A model generated the notes under the pieces. It searched no databases. It saw only the letters and a list, made by a program, of their open reading frames with translations, and was not told the origin of the DNA. From positions 1 through 64,000 of the forward strand of contig NZ_URHZ01000016.1 in the NCBI RefSeq assembly GCF_900547735.1: a stretch of DNA of 64,000 bases. Reading direction: 5' to 3'. Below are positions 1-8,327 of this stretch, piece after piece. How positions within the stretch are numbered: the stretch's first letter is position 1; each line of letters starts with the position of its first letter. Position numbers and translations under genes: made by a program. Source of the DNA: an uncultured Clostridium sp. Lineage in GTDB: Bacteria > Bacillota > Clostridia > Lachnospirales > Lachnospiraceae.

Positions 1-140
1 CACAAGCGGGAGCGAGTCCCCGCAGGAATTTTTTTCTCCGGATTCCCCCTCACCACAACCTATAAACCGGGACTGAAGACTCATATCCAACCTCCCACCA
101 CCCCGTCCGCCGTCTTACAGAGGCGTCCTCGCATCTCAAT
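1..140. repeat. MITE-like repeat, truncated by window edge
   Basis: Positions 1-80 match the right half of the elements at 27541-27792 and 28152-28348, including the stretch CACAAGCGGGAGCGAGTCCC and the end GGGACTGAAGAC (69-80). Weaker similarity continues to the AGGCGTCCTC motif near 121-130, which also follows the copy at 28152-28348. The left part lies outside the window. No open frame in it looks like a protein. Confidence 0.75.
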
Positions 141-180
141 TAAATCCCTATATTCGACATAGTTTCGCGAAAACTTATTC

Positions 181-209
181 TTGACAAACAGAAGCAGATT
201 GGATACACT
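181..209 (+). promoter_or_regulatory. Promoter of the fab operon
   Basis: TTGACA at 181-186 and TACACT at 204-209 are 17 bases apart, a good housekeeping-sigma promoter, 56 bases before the fabH start. The candidate FabT operator lies directly downstream of the -10. Confidence 0.75.
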
Positions 210-217
210 GTGAATAG

Positions 218-230
218 TTTGAATATCAAA
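218..230. promoter_or_regulatory. Candidate FabT-type operator
   Basis: The perfect inverted repeat TTTGA-ATA-TCAAA sits 9 bases after the -10 of the fab promoter, around the expected transcription start. It resembles the TTTGA-n3-TCAAA sites bound by the MarR-family fatty acid repressor FabT of Gram-positive bacteria (family knowledge). A FabT-like protein is encoded at 24268-24708. Binding would be expected to block initiation. The regulatory link is inferred. Confidence 0.6.
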
Positions 231-264
231 GCATTTGAAACCAACAGTAAATCGGGGATAAAAT

Positions 265-1227
265 ATGACTTCAAGAATAATCGGAACCGGCTCTTATCTG
301 CCGGAAAATATTGTTACAAATACAGACTTAACGGAGTATATCGACACGAGTGATGAGTGGATCCGCGAGCGGAGCGGAATCTGTTACCGCCGGATATCCA
401 CCGAGGAGGGCACATCGGCCCTGGCGGTCCAGGCGGCTCAGAGAGCCATCGAGGATGCGGGCATTGCCCCGGAGGAGATTGAAATCATCGTTCTGGCTAC
501 TTCCTCACCGGACAGGAGCTTCCCCAGCGCGGCGACGGACGTACAGGCGGCGGTTGGGGCGCTGAACGCGGTTGCGTTTGATATCACTGCGGCCTGCTCC
601 GGATTTATCTATGCCATGCACATTGTACAGGGATTTATCCAGTCGGGTATTTACAAGACAGGCCTGGTGATTGGCGCGGAGACCCTAGGCAAGGTACTGG
701 ACTGGACGGACAGGGGAACCTGTTTCCTGTTCGGCGACGGAGCCGGAGCCGCAGTAGTGAGGGCCGATGAGAAAGGCCTGATAGACACCCTGGTAGGCAG
801 CGACGGAAGAAAAGGCTGGGTACTGGAATGCCAGTCCAGAAGTCTCGGTAACTGCCTGACGAAGGTAAAACCGGAACTCGGTTTTATGAAGATGGATGGC
901 CAGGAGGTTTTCAAATTCGCGGTCCGCAAGGTGCCGGAGATTACGAAACAAATTATGGAAGATAACGGTCTGGTTCAGGAGGATATCCGCTATTTCGTGC
1001 TTCATCAGGCGAACATCCGGATCCTGGAGGCTGTTTCCAGAAGACTGAAGATTCCGATGGAAAAGATACCCGTCAACCTGGATCAGTACGGCAATACGTC
1101 CGCAGCATCGATTCCGGTACTCTTAGACGAGATGAACCGGGACGGCCGTTTACAGCGCGGTGACAAAATCGTTTTATCGGGCTTCGGCGCGGGACTCACC
1201 TGGGGAGCCATGCTTCTGGAATGGTAA
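265..1227 (+). CDS. fabH: Beta-ketoacyl-ACP synthase III
   Basis: FabH condenses an acyl-CoA primer with malonyl-ACP in the cytoplasm to start fatty acid synthesis. The 320-residue length is normal. The thiolase-fold catalytic triad is present: Cys111 in AACSGF, His247 in VLHQAN and Asn277 in QYGNTSAAS. The C-terminal GFGAGLTWGA motif is also typical. It is the first gene of the fatty acid operon, preceded by a promoter and a FabT-like palindrome. The ATG at 265 follows a GGGG stretch at 254-257, and the start matches the usual FabH N-terminus. Confidence 0.96.
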   Translation: MTSRIIGTGSYLPENIVTNTDLTEYIDTSDEWIRERSGICYRRISTEEGTSALAVQAAQRAIEDAGIAPEEIEIIVLATSSPDRSFPSAATDVQAAVGALNAVAFDITAACSGFIYAMHIVQGFIQSGIYKTGLVIGAETLGKVLDWTDRGTCFLFGDGAGAAVVRADEKGLIDTLVGSDGRKGWVLECQSRSLGNCLTKVKPELGFMKMDGQEVFKFAVRKVPEITKQIMEDNGLVQEDIRYFVLHQANIRILEAVSRRLKIPMEKIPVNLDQYGNTSAASIPVLLDEMNRDGRLQRGDKIVLSGFGAGLTWGAMLLEW

Positions 1228-1321
1228 GGTAAAAAGCCTCGGACCGGCCGGGCCGGCTGAATGGCTTTATAATAAAGAAACAATATCAAAAATAAGAAAT
1301 AGTAAAAGGAGACAAAGAGCT

Positions 1322-1555
1322 ATGTTAGAAAGAATGAAAGAGATGATTGCAGACCAGTTAAGCGTAGATGCGGAGAGCATTACAGAGGTTTCCACATTTA
1401 AAGAGGATCTTGGCGCAGATTCACTGGATCTGTTCGAGCTTGTAATGGCGCTCGAAGATGAATACTCCGTTGAAATTCCGGCAGAAGACTTACAGAATCT
1501 CTTAACCGTTGGCGACGTAATGAACTATTTAAAAGAAAAAGGTGTTGAGGCATAA
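1322..1555 (+). CDS. acpP: Acyl carrier protein
   Basis: A 77-residue acidic protein that carries growing acyl chains on a 4'-phosphopantetheine arm. The attachment serine is Ser34 in the motif GADSLDLFEL. The start at 1322 follows an AAAGGAGA ribosome site (1305-1312); the frame is open further upstream but that extension overlaps fabH's end and is not ACP-like. It overlaps the next gene by one base (TAATG), so it is probably translationally coupled to fabK. It acts with every Fab enzyme of this operon. Confidence 0.96.
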   Translation: MLERMKEMIADQLSVDAESITEVSTFKEDLGADSLDLFELVMALEDEYSVEIPAEDLQNLLTVGDVMNYLKEKGVEA

Positions 1556-2481
1556 TGAAAACAAGAGTGACAGAACTCTTAGGGATTGAATACCCGATTA
1601 TCCAGGGCGGAATGGCCTGGGTGGCAGAACATAATCTGGCGGCTGCCGTTTCAGAGGCAGGAGGTCTTGGACTCATCGGAGGCGCAAGCGCTCCGGGAGA
1701 GGTAATCCGTGATGAGATCAGAAAAGCCAGAGCATTGACGAATAAGCCCTTCGGTGTAAATATTATGCTGATGAGCCCCTATGCCGATGAAGTGGCAAAG
1801 GTGGTTGTGGAGGAAGGCGTCAAGGTTGTTACAACCGGAGCCGGAAACCCGGGCAAATATATGGAAATGTGGAAGAACGCAGGAATTAAGGTAATTCCGG
1901 TTGTTGCTTCCGTGGCCCTTGCCAGAATGATGGAAAAGGGCGGAGCCGATGCGGTAGTGGCAGAGGGCACAGAGTCCGGCGGCCATATCGGCGACCAGAC
2001 GACGATGAGCCTGGTTCCCCAGGTAGTGGACGCTGTTTCCATCCCGGTGATTGCAGCCGGAGGAATCGCGGACGGCAGAGGGATCGCAGCAGCATTTATG
2101 CTGGGCGCCGAAGCGGTCCAGATGGGAACGCGCTTTGTAGTGGCAAAGGAATCCATTGCCCATCAGAACTACAAGGACAGGATTATCAAGGCAAAGGACA
2201 TCGATACGGCGGTTACGGGACGCAGCCATGGCCATCCCGTGAGAGGCCTCAGAAATAAGATGACCAGGGAATATATCAAACTTGAGCAGGAAGGAAAGTC
2301 CTTCGAGGAACTGGAATACCTGACCATGGGCTCCCTCAGGAACGCCGTAATGGAAGGTGATATCATGACCGGAACCGTTATGGCCGGCCAGATTGCAGGA
2401 ATGGTAAAGAAAGAACAGACCTGTAAAGAGATGATCGATGAGATGATGGCTGAGACAGAAAAACTGCTGGGAAGAAAATAA
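1555..2481 (+). CDS. fabK: Enoyl-ACP reductase II (FMN-dependent)
   Basis: FabK performs the last reduction of each elongation cycle using NAD(P)H and FMN. It replaces FabI here, as in many Firmicutes. The 308 residues form a TIM barrel of the nitronate monooxygenase superfamily: IIQGGMAWVA near the N-terminus, SGGHIGDQTT with conserved His144, IPVIAAGGIADGRGI and GAEAVQMGTRF phosphate-binding segments. Its ATG overlaps the acpP stop. The placement between acpP and fabD supports FabK over a general nitronate monooxygenase; a second family member ends the operon. Confidence 0.93.
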   Translation: MKTRVTELLGIEYPIIQGGMAWVAEHNLAAAVSEAGGLGLIGGASAPGEVIRDEIRKARALTNKPFGVNIMLMSPYADEVAKVVVEEGVKVVTTGAGNPGKYMEMWKNAGIKVIPVVASVALARMMEKGGADAVVAEGTESGGHIGDQTTMSLVPQVVDAVSIPVIAAGGIADGRGIAAAFMLGAEAVQMGTRFVVAKESIAHQNYKDRIIKAKDIDTAVTGRSHGHPVRGLRNKMTREYIKLEQEGKSFEELEYLTMGSLRNAVMEGDIMTGTVMAGQIAGMVKKEQTCKEMIDEMMAETEKLLGRK

Positions 2482-2511
2482 AGATAAGAAGCACGCTCCG
2501 GGGCCTTTTTT

Positions 2512-2536
2512 CCGCCGCCTGATGAGAAGGCGGCGG
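2512..2536. repeat. GC-rich hairpin in the fabK-fabD gap
   Basis: CCGCCGCCT (2512-2520) and AGGCGGCGG (2528-2536) form a perfect 9-bp stem with a 7-base loop. No run of T follows, so a full terminator is unlikely; it may stabilise or partly attenuate the operon message. Confidence 0.5.
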
Positions 2537-2648
2537 CAGAAAATGTACAGAGCGGCTTTTTACCGCCCGGATGCCGGAGGTAAGGCGAAGCGGCGGATGG
2601 AAAATCAGTAAAAAGTAAGTAAGGATAAGTTGGGAGCGAGGTAACGCT

Positions 2649-3575
2649 ATGAGCAAAATTGCATTTATTTTCCCGGGACAGGGAGCGCAGGCCTGTGGTA
2701 TGGGTCAGGACTTTTATGAGCAGACGAACGACGCAAAAGAGATTTTTGACAGGGCATCCGAAATACTCGGATTTTCCATGCAGGAGCTCTGCTTTGAAAA
2801 AAATGACAGACTGGATATCACGGAGTACACACAGCCGGCTATGGTTACGGCCAGCATCGCTATGATGAAGGTTTTCATGGAGCGGACGGGGATCAAACCC
2901 GATGTGGCGGCCGGTTTAAGTCTGGGAGAATACCCTGCAATGGTGGCGGCAGGCGTTATGTCAACTGAAGACGCAATCCGGACAGTAAGGCAGAGAGGAA
3001 TCCTGATGCAGGAGGCGGTTCCGGCGGGAGTCGGGGCTATGTCTGCCGTACTGGCCATGGATGCGGGGAAAATTGAAGAAGTGATTGCCGATATCAGCGG
3101 CGTTCAGATTGCCAACTACAACTGCCCGGGCCAGATTGTAATATCCGGTAAAAAAGAGGCGGTTGAAGAAGCGGCGGAAAAATTAAAAGCGGCCGGAGCC
3201 AAGAGGGTTCTTCCGTTAAATGTAAGCGGTCCGTTCCACTCCTATCTGCTGGAAGAAGCGGGGGAGAAGTTATACGGAGTGCTTCAAGAGGTGGAAGTAC
3301 ATACGCCGGTTATCCCTTATGTGGCCAATGTGACGGCGGAATACGTCACGGACAGCCGGGATGTGAAAACGCTCCTTAAGAAACAGGTATCCTCATCGGT
3401 GCGCTGGGAACAGAGTATCAGAAAGATGCTGGAAGACGGAGTGGATACATTTATAGAGATTGGGCCGGGCAGGACATTGACCGGTTTCATGAAGAAAATC
3501 GACAGAAACGTGAAAGCGATGAATATAGAAAAACTGGAAGACATTGAGAAGGTAAAGGAGGCGTTAGGATGTTAA
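2649..3575 (+). CDS. fabD: Malonyl-CoA:ACP transacylase
   Basis: FabD moves malonyl groups from CoA to ACP. The 308-residue protein has the IFPGQGAQ motif with Gln11, the nucleophile Ser91 in GLSLGEY (the common GHSLGE has His; Leu is seen here) and His197 in GPFHSYLL. The preceding 167-base gap holds a GC-rich hairpin. Its 3' end overlaps fabG by 7 bases, indicating coupled translation within the operon. Confidence 0.96.
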   Translation: MSKIAFIFPGQGAQACGMGQDFYEQTNDAKEIFDRASEILGFSMQELCFEKNDRLDITEYTQPAMVTASIAMMKVFMERTGIKPDVAAGLSLGEYPAMVAAGVMSTEDAIRTVRQRGILMQEAVPAGVGAMSAVLAMDAGKIEEVIADISGVQIANYNCPGQIVISGKKEAVEEAAEKLKAAGAKRVLPLNVSGPFHSYLLEEAGEKLYGVLQEVEVHTPVIPYVANVTAEYVTDSRDVKTLLKKQVSSSVRWEQSIRKMLEDGVDTFIEIGPGRTLTGFMKKIDRNVKAMNIEKLEDIEKVKEALGC

Positions 3576-4309
3576 ACGGTAAAATTGCAGTTGTGACGGG
3601 CGCCAGCCGCGGAATCGGCAGACAGATTGCCCTGACCATGGCAAAAGAAGGCGCAACCGTAATTGTTAATTATAACGGCTCCGCTGCGAAGGCAGAGGAA
3701 GTGGTAAAGGAAATCTGTGAGGCAGGCGGCCAGGCGGAGGCGGTTCAGTGCAACGTGTCCGACTACGCAAAGGCGGAGGAATTCCTCAAATATGTCATTG
3801 GAAAATATAAGAGAATCGATATTCTGGTAAACAATGCGGGAATCACAAAAGATAACCTGCTGATGAAGATGAGTGAAGAAGAATTTGATTCCGTGATTGA
3901 TATCAACTTAAAGGGTGCATTTAACTGTGTGAAACATGTGTCCCGCCAGATGTTAAAGCAGAAGGGCGGACGCATTATCAATATTTCTTCCGTATCGGGC
4001 GTAATGGGCAATGCGGGCCAGGCAAATTACTGCGCATCCAAGGCAGGCGTGATTGGACTTACAAAGTCGGTGGCGCGCGAGCTGGGAAGCCGAGGAATTA
4101 CGGTCAATGCGATTGCGCCGGGATTTATTGAAACAGAGATGACGGACGTACTCCCGGACAGTGTGAAAGAGGCAATGGGAGCGCAGATTCCGTTAAAGAA
4201 ATTCGGAAAAACAGAGGATGTGGCGAATATGGCGGCATTTCTGGCATCCGATAAGGCGGGATACATTACAGGCCAGGTTATCTGCGTAGACGGCGGAATG
4301 GCAATGTAG
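3569..4309 (+). CDS. fabG: 3-oxoacyl-ACP reductase
   Basis: FabG is the NADPH-dependent short-chain dehydrogenase that reduces 3-oxoacyl-ACP. The 246-residue protein shows the cofactor motif TGASRGIG (residues 10-17), NNAG (88-91), catalytic Ser141, and YCASK with Tyr154 and Lys158. The C-terminal GQVICVDGGMAM is characteristic. The start lies inside the end of fabD. Confidence 0.97.
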   Translation: MLNGKIAVVTGASRGIGRQIALTMAKEGATVIVNYNGSAAKAEEVVKEICEAGGQAEAVQCNVSDYAKAEEFLKYVIGKYKRIDILVNNAGITKDNLLMKMSEEEFDSVIDINLKGAFNCVKHVSRQMLKQKGGRIINISSVSGVMGNAGQANYCASKAGVIGLTKSVARELGSRGITVNAIAPGFIETEMTDVLPDSVKEAMGAQIPLKKFGKTEDVANMAAFLASDKAGYITGQVICVDGGMAM

Positions 4310-4342
4310 GTTTGCAGGTATAGCGAGAAAGGCGGTCGGATT

Positions 4343-5587
4343 ATGAGCAATATGACAAGAGTAGTTGTAACAGGAATGGGTGCCATCACCCCAATCGGCA
4401 ATGATGTGGAGTCCTTCTGGGAAGGGCTGAAAGAGAAGAAAATCGGCTTTGGGCCAATCACATATTTTGACACGGCGGATTATAAGGCTAAGGTAGCCGC
4501 CCAGGTAAAGGATTTCAATGCGAAAGACTATATGGACCCAAAGGCGGCCAGGAGAATGGAAACTTTTTCCCAGTACGCGGTAGCGGCGGCCTCACAGGCA
4601 ATCAAACAGGCAGGACTGGATATGGAAAAAGAGGATCCGTATAAGGTGGGCATCAGCATCGGCTCCGGTATCGGCAGCCTTCAGGCGATCGAGAGAGAAT
4701 ATACAAAACTTCAGACCAAGGGTCCGGGCCGCGTAAACCCGCTTCTCGTTCCGCTTATGATCAGCAATATGGCGACAGGCAATGTTTCCATCCAGTTCGG
4801 GTTAAAGGGCAAGAGCATCAACGTGGTAACTGCCTGTGCAACGGGAACACACTCCATCGGTGAGGCGTACCGCTCCATCCAGCACGGCGAGGCCGATGTG
4901 ATGGTGGCAGGCGGCGCCGAGGCATGTATCACACCTCTTGGCGTGGCGGGATTTACCGCTCTGACTGCTCTTTCCTCCAACGAGGATCCGCAGACGGCAT
5001 CCAGACCGTTTGACAAAGACCGCGACGGTTTTGTCATGGGAGAAGGCTCCGGCGTAGTAGTTCTGGAATCACTGGAACATGCGCAGAAGAGAGGGGCGGT
5101 GATTCTGGCCGAGTTGGTCGGATATGGTTCCACCAGCGATGCTTTCCATATCACTTCTCCTGCAGAGGACGGAAGCGGCGCCGCGAAGGCAATGGAATTT
5201 GCAATGAATGACGCAGGCATTAATCCGGAGCAGCTCGATTATGTCAACGCTCACGGAACAAGCACCCACCACAATGACCTTTTTGAAACGATGGCCATCA
5301 AGCTGGCGCTCGGCGAACATGCATATAAAGTAAAAGTGAATTCTACCAAATCCATGGTCGGCCATCTTCTGGGTGCGGCAGGCGGTGTGGAATTTATCAC
5401 CTGCGTGAAATCCGTTATGGAAAATTACGTCCACGCAACGGCCGGTTTAAAAGAAGCCGACGAGGGCTGCGATCTGGATTACACCATGGGTGAGGGCGTA
5501 TCGATGGACGTTAATTACGCCATCAGCAACTCCCTGGGCTTCGGCGGTCATAACGCCAGCCTGATTGTAAAGAAATTTGAGGAATAG
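4343..5587 (+). CDS. fabF: Beta-ketoacyl-ACP synthase II
   Basis: FabF elongates acyl-ACP with malonyl-ACP. The 414 residues carry the Cys-His-His triad of the elongating synthases: Cys165 in VTACATGTHS, His304 in NAHGTSTHHND and His341 in KSMVGHLLGA. The ATG at 4343 follows GAGAAAGGCGG; a second ATG at 4352 would give the more common start MTRVVVTG, and the sequence alone does not decide. It lies 33 bases after fabG. Confidence 0.96.
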   Translation: MSNMTRVVVTGMGAITPIGNDVESFWEGLKEKKIGFGPITYFDTADYKAKVAAQVKDFNAKDYMDPKAARRMETFSQYAVAAASQAIKQAGLDMEKEDPYKVGISIGSGIGSLQAIEREYTKLQTKGPGRVNPLLVPLMISNMATGNVSIQFGLKGKSINVVTACATGTHSIGEAYRSIQHGEADVMVAGGAEACITPLGVAGFTALTALSSNEDPQTASRPFDKDRDGFVMGEGSGVVVLESLEHAQKRGAVILAELVGYGSTSDAFHITSPAEDGSGAAKAMEFAMNDAGINPEQLDYVNAHGTSTHHNDLFETMAIKLALGEHAYKVKVNSTKSMVGHLLGAAGGVEFITCVKSVMENYVHATAGLKEADEGCDLDYTMGEGVSMDVNYAISNSLGFGGHNASLIVKKFEE

Positions 5588-5705
5588 AATCCTACAGGAA
5601 TTTAAGAATCAGGAATATGATACAGGATATGCCCGTCCGGCGGCAGAGATACGCCTGACGGAGACGGATATAAATCAGAGATGTAGAGATAGAATGAGGT
5701 TCAAT

Positions 5706-6212
5706 ATGGAAATAAATGATATTATAAAGTTAATCGAGGCAGTTTCCGAACACGGCCTTACAAGCTTTGTCCTGGAGGAGAACGGTTCTAAGATCTCCAT
5801 GAAAAAAGAAAAAGAGATTGTCACCGTATCGGCTCCTGCGGTTCAGACCGTAATGGCACCCGGAACGGCAGTGTCCCAGGATGTATCGCTGGCCGGTCTG
5901 GCGGTACAGCCCGTATTTTCAGCCGCCGAGGCAGTACAGGGCATGGGCGCGGCAGCCCAGCCGGGTTCCATCGGTTCCGATAAGGTTGTGACATCCCCCC
6001 TTGTGGGAACGTTCTACAATTCACCGTCACCCGAGGCGGGCGCATTTGTCGGCGTAGGCGATACGGTAAAGAAGGGCCAGGTACTCGGTATCATCGAAGC
6101 AATGAAGCTGATGAATGAGATCGAGAGCGAATATGACGGCATTGTAGAGGCGGTTCTCGTAGACAATGAAGAAGTTGTGGAGTACGGCCAGCCGTTGTTC
6201 AGGATTAAATAA
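5706..6212 (+). CDS. accB: Biotin carboxyl carrier protein of acetyl-CoA carboxylase
   Basis: The 168-residue protein carries biotin between the carboxylase and transferase parts of acetyl-CoA carboxylase. An N-terminal helix region, an Ala/Pro/Val-rich linker (about residues 42-92) and a biotinyl domain (93-168) are visible. Lys134 in EAMKLMNE is the biotinylation site. The frame is open upstream, but the ATG at 5706 has GAGG 6 bases ahead and gives the family start MEINDIIKLI; a start at 5694 is less likely. Confidence 0.94.
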   Translation: MEINDIIKLIEAVSEHGLTSFVLEENGSKISMKKEKEIVTVSAPAVQTVMAPGTAVSQDVSLAGLAVQPVFSAAEAVQGMGAAAQPGSIGSDKVVTSPLVGTFYNSPSPEAGAFVGVGDTVKKGQVLGIIEAMKLMNEIESEYDGIVEAVLVDNEEVVEYGQPLFRIK

Positions 6213-6214
6213 AC

Positions 6215-6295
6215 GTTACTGTTCACAGGCAGTAACAAATAAACAGACCGGAATAAGTGATTCACGGTAACAGTTCATGCTGTCTGAACTGTTAC
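6215..6295. repeat. Two palindromes between accB and fabZ
   Basis: GTTACTG/CAGTAAC (6215-6221 and 6230-6236) is followed by an 11-bp perfect stem GTAACAGTTCA/TGAACTGTTAC (6267-6277 and 6285-6295, 7-base loop). Related GTTACTGTTCACA words occur at 8118-8267 and CAGTTCAGCC/GGCTGAACTG at 54525-54563, so this looks like a genome-wide short palindromic repeat family inserted in the operon. No T-tract follows. Confidence 0.65.
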
Positions 6296-6330
6296 GATTC
6301 ACGGGCATTGTCCCGGAAAGAAGGTAAAAC

Positions 6331-6753
6331 ATGTTAGGAATCAAAGAAATCCAGGAAATCATTCCTCACCGTCATCCGTTCCTCCTCATCGACTGTATCG
6401 AGGAAGTGACACCGGGTGAAGGCGCGGTAGGATATAAATCAGTTACTTACAATGAGCCGTTTTTTGCAGGCCATTTTCCGCAGGAACCGGTTATGCCGGG
6501 CGTGCTGATCGTGGAGGCGCTGGCACAGGTCGGAGCGGTGGCTATCTTAAGCCAGGAAGAGAATAAGGGCAAGGTCGCTTATTTTGGGGCAATCAACAGT
6601 GCGAAATTTAAGAAAAAGGTAATTCCGGGCGATAAACTCAAGCTGGAATGCCATATTATCAAGCGCAAAGGGCCGGTGGGAATCGGCAGCGCAACCGCAA
6701 CGGTGGACGGCAAGGTTGCCGTTGTAGCGGAATTAACATTTATGATTGGATAG
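6331..6753 (+). CDS. fabZ: 3-hydroxyacyl-ACP dehydratase
   Basis: FabZ removes water from 3-hydroxyacyl-ACP. The 140-residue hot-dog-fold protein has the HRHPFLLID start motif, His48 in FAGHFPQEPVMPGV and Glu62 in VEALAQVGA, the catalytic pair of the family. It lies between accB and accC, the normal clostridial order. The upstream 118 bases hold palindromic repeats. Confidence 0.96.
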   Translation: MLGIKEIQEIIPHRHPFLLIDCIEEVTPGEGAVGYKSVTYNEPFFAGHFPQEPVMPGVLIVEALAQVGAVAILSQEENKGKVAYFGAINSAKFKKKVIPGDKLKLECHIIKRKGPVGIGSATATVDGKVAVVAELTFMIG

Positions 6754-6763
6754 GTGAGGGCCG

Positions 6764-8116
6764 ATGTTTAATAAGATTTTGATCGCAAACCGGGGAGAGA
6801 TTGCAGTTCGGATCATCCGGGCCTGCAGGGAAATGGGAATAAAAACGGTAGCCGTTTATTCGGAAGCCGACAGGGATGCGCTCCATACGTTTCTGGCCGA
6901 CGAGGCCATCTGTATCGGGCCGGCCGCATCTACGGAGAGCTATCTGGATATGGAGAGAATTATCTCCGCCACCGTGGCGATGAAAGCGGATGCGATTCAT
7001 CCGGGCTTTGGTTTTCTCTCTGAGAATGCCCGCTTTGCAGAGCTGTGCGAAAAGTGCAATATTAAATTTATCGGGCCGTCCGCAGAGATTATCCATAAGA
7101 TGGGCAACAAGTCGGAAGCCAGAAAGACCATGATGGAGGCCGGAGTTCCGGTTGTTCCGGGCAGCAAGGAGCCCGTTTTTGCAGCAGCGGAAGGGCTTAA
7201 GATGGCAGAGGCCATCGGTTTTCCTGTTATGATCAAGGCGTCCTCCGGAGGAGGCGGGAAGGGAATGAGAATTTCCCGGGGAGCGGATGATTTTGAGGCC
7301 AACTTTAACCAGGCCCAGATGGAATCCGTCAAAGGTTTTTCCGACGACACCATGTACATCGAAAAATATATTGAACAGCCAAGGCATATTGAGTTCCAGA
7401 TTCTGGCCGATTCATACGGCAATGTGGTCCACCTGGGCGAGCGCGACTGCTCGATCCAGAGAAGACATCAGAAGGTATTGGAAGAATCACCTTCCGTCGC
7501 CATCTCGGCCGACTTGAGGAAACGGATGGGTGAAACCGCAATCAAAGCGGCGGAGGCCGTAGGCTACGTCAATGCGGGAACCATTGAATTCCTGCTGGAT
7601 AAGAGCAAAGAATTTTATTTTATGGAAATGAACACCCGTATCCAGGTGGAGCATCCGGTCACGGAAGCGGTCACGGATATGGATTTGATAAAGGAACAGA
7701 TTAAAATAGCGGCGGGAGAGAAGCTTTCCTTTACCCAGGACGATGTGGTCATCCGAGGCCATGCCATCGAATGCCGCATTAATGCGGAGAATCCTGAAAA
7801 GAATTTCATGCCGTGTCCGGGGCGCATTACCAACGTCCATGTGCCGGGAGGAAGAGGAGTCAGGATTGACACCGCCATTTACAATGATTACATGGTTCCG
7901 CCGAACTATGATTCCATGCTCTTAAAGCTTATCGTTTACGATAAAGACAGGGAGTCCGCCATTGCCAAGATGCGCAGCGCCCTCGGCGAGCTGATCATCG
8001 AGGGAATCGAGACCAACCTGGATTTCCAGTATGAAATCATGAGCAGTGAGGCCTACCAGAGCGGGGAGGTTGACACGGACTTTATTCCGCGTTATTTCCC
8101 TCAGTACTGTAAATAG
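6764..8116 (+). CDS. accC: Biotin carboxylase subunit of acetyl-CoA carboxylase
   Basis: AccC carboxylates the biotin on AccB using ATP and bicarbonate. The 450-residue protein has the N-terminal FNKILIANRGEIAVRI motif, the ATP-grasp glycine loop ASSGGGGKGMR, and the active-site segment EMNTRIQVEHPVTE. The start at 6764 is 10 bases after the fabZ stop with GAGGG just ahead. The length is that of a stand-alone carboxylase subunit, so it is not part of a fused pyruvate carboxylase. Confidence 0.97.
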   Translation: MFNKILIANRGEIAVRIIRACREMGIKTVAVYSEADRDALHTFLADEAICIGPAASTESYLDMERIISATVAMKADAIHPGFGFLSENARFAELCEKCNIKFIGPSAEIIHKMGNKSEARKTMMEAGVPVVPGSKEPVFAAAEGLKMAEAIGFPVMIKASSGGGGKGMRISRGADDFEANFNQAQMESVKGFSDDTMYIEKYIEQPRHIEFQILADSYGNVVHLGERDCSIQRRHQKVLEESPSVAISADLRKRMGETAIKAAEAVGYVNAGTIEFLLDKSKEFYFMEMNTRIQVEHPVTEAVTDMDLIKEQIKIAAGEKLSFTQDDVVIRGHAIECRINAENPEKNFMPCPGRITNVHVPGGRGVRIDTAIYNDYMVPPNYDSMLLKLIVYDKDRESAIAKMRSALGELIIEGIETNLDFQYEIMSSEAYQSGEVDTDFIPRYFPQYCK

Positions 8117-8117
8117 A

Positions 8118-8267
8118 TTACTGTTCACACCGCATTGCGCTGTGAACAATAACACGCTTCGCGATGCGCAGAAACGGCAAAAAGTGCCGTTTCGCGCCGT
8201 GTAACTCGGAATTTTCACGCAAGATACGCGCGAAAACGCCTCGCGGGACATTACCTGTGAACAGTAA
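8118..8267. repeat. Composite palindromic repeat between accC and accDA
   Basis: A 12-bp perfect outer inverted repeat TTACTGTTCACA (8118-8129) / TGTGAACAGTAA (8256-8267) encloses a perfect 9-bp hairpin GAAACGGCA/TGCCGTTTC (8171-8179, 8185-8193) and a TGTTCACA/TGTGAACA pair (8122-8129, 8141-8148). The outer word is shared with the accB-fabZ gap. The element separates two genes of one enzyme complex. The sequence has no coding character. Confidence 0.7.
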
Positions 8268-8327
8268 CGTAAATAGTAACAATAAAAGTGCAAATAAAAA
8301 TTTTCGTCTAAGAAGGGGAGAATGCCT

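Noticed and set aside
1651..2235. A 194-codon frame antisense to fabK
   Set aside because: Shadow frame of a gene with clear motifs; Cys/His-rich composition typical of antisense of GC-rich codons.
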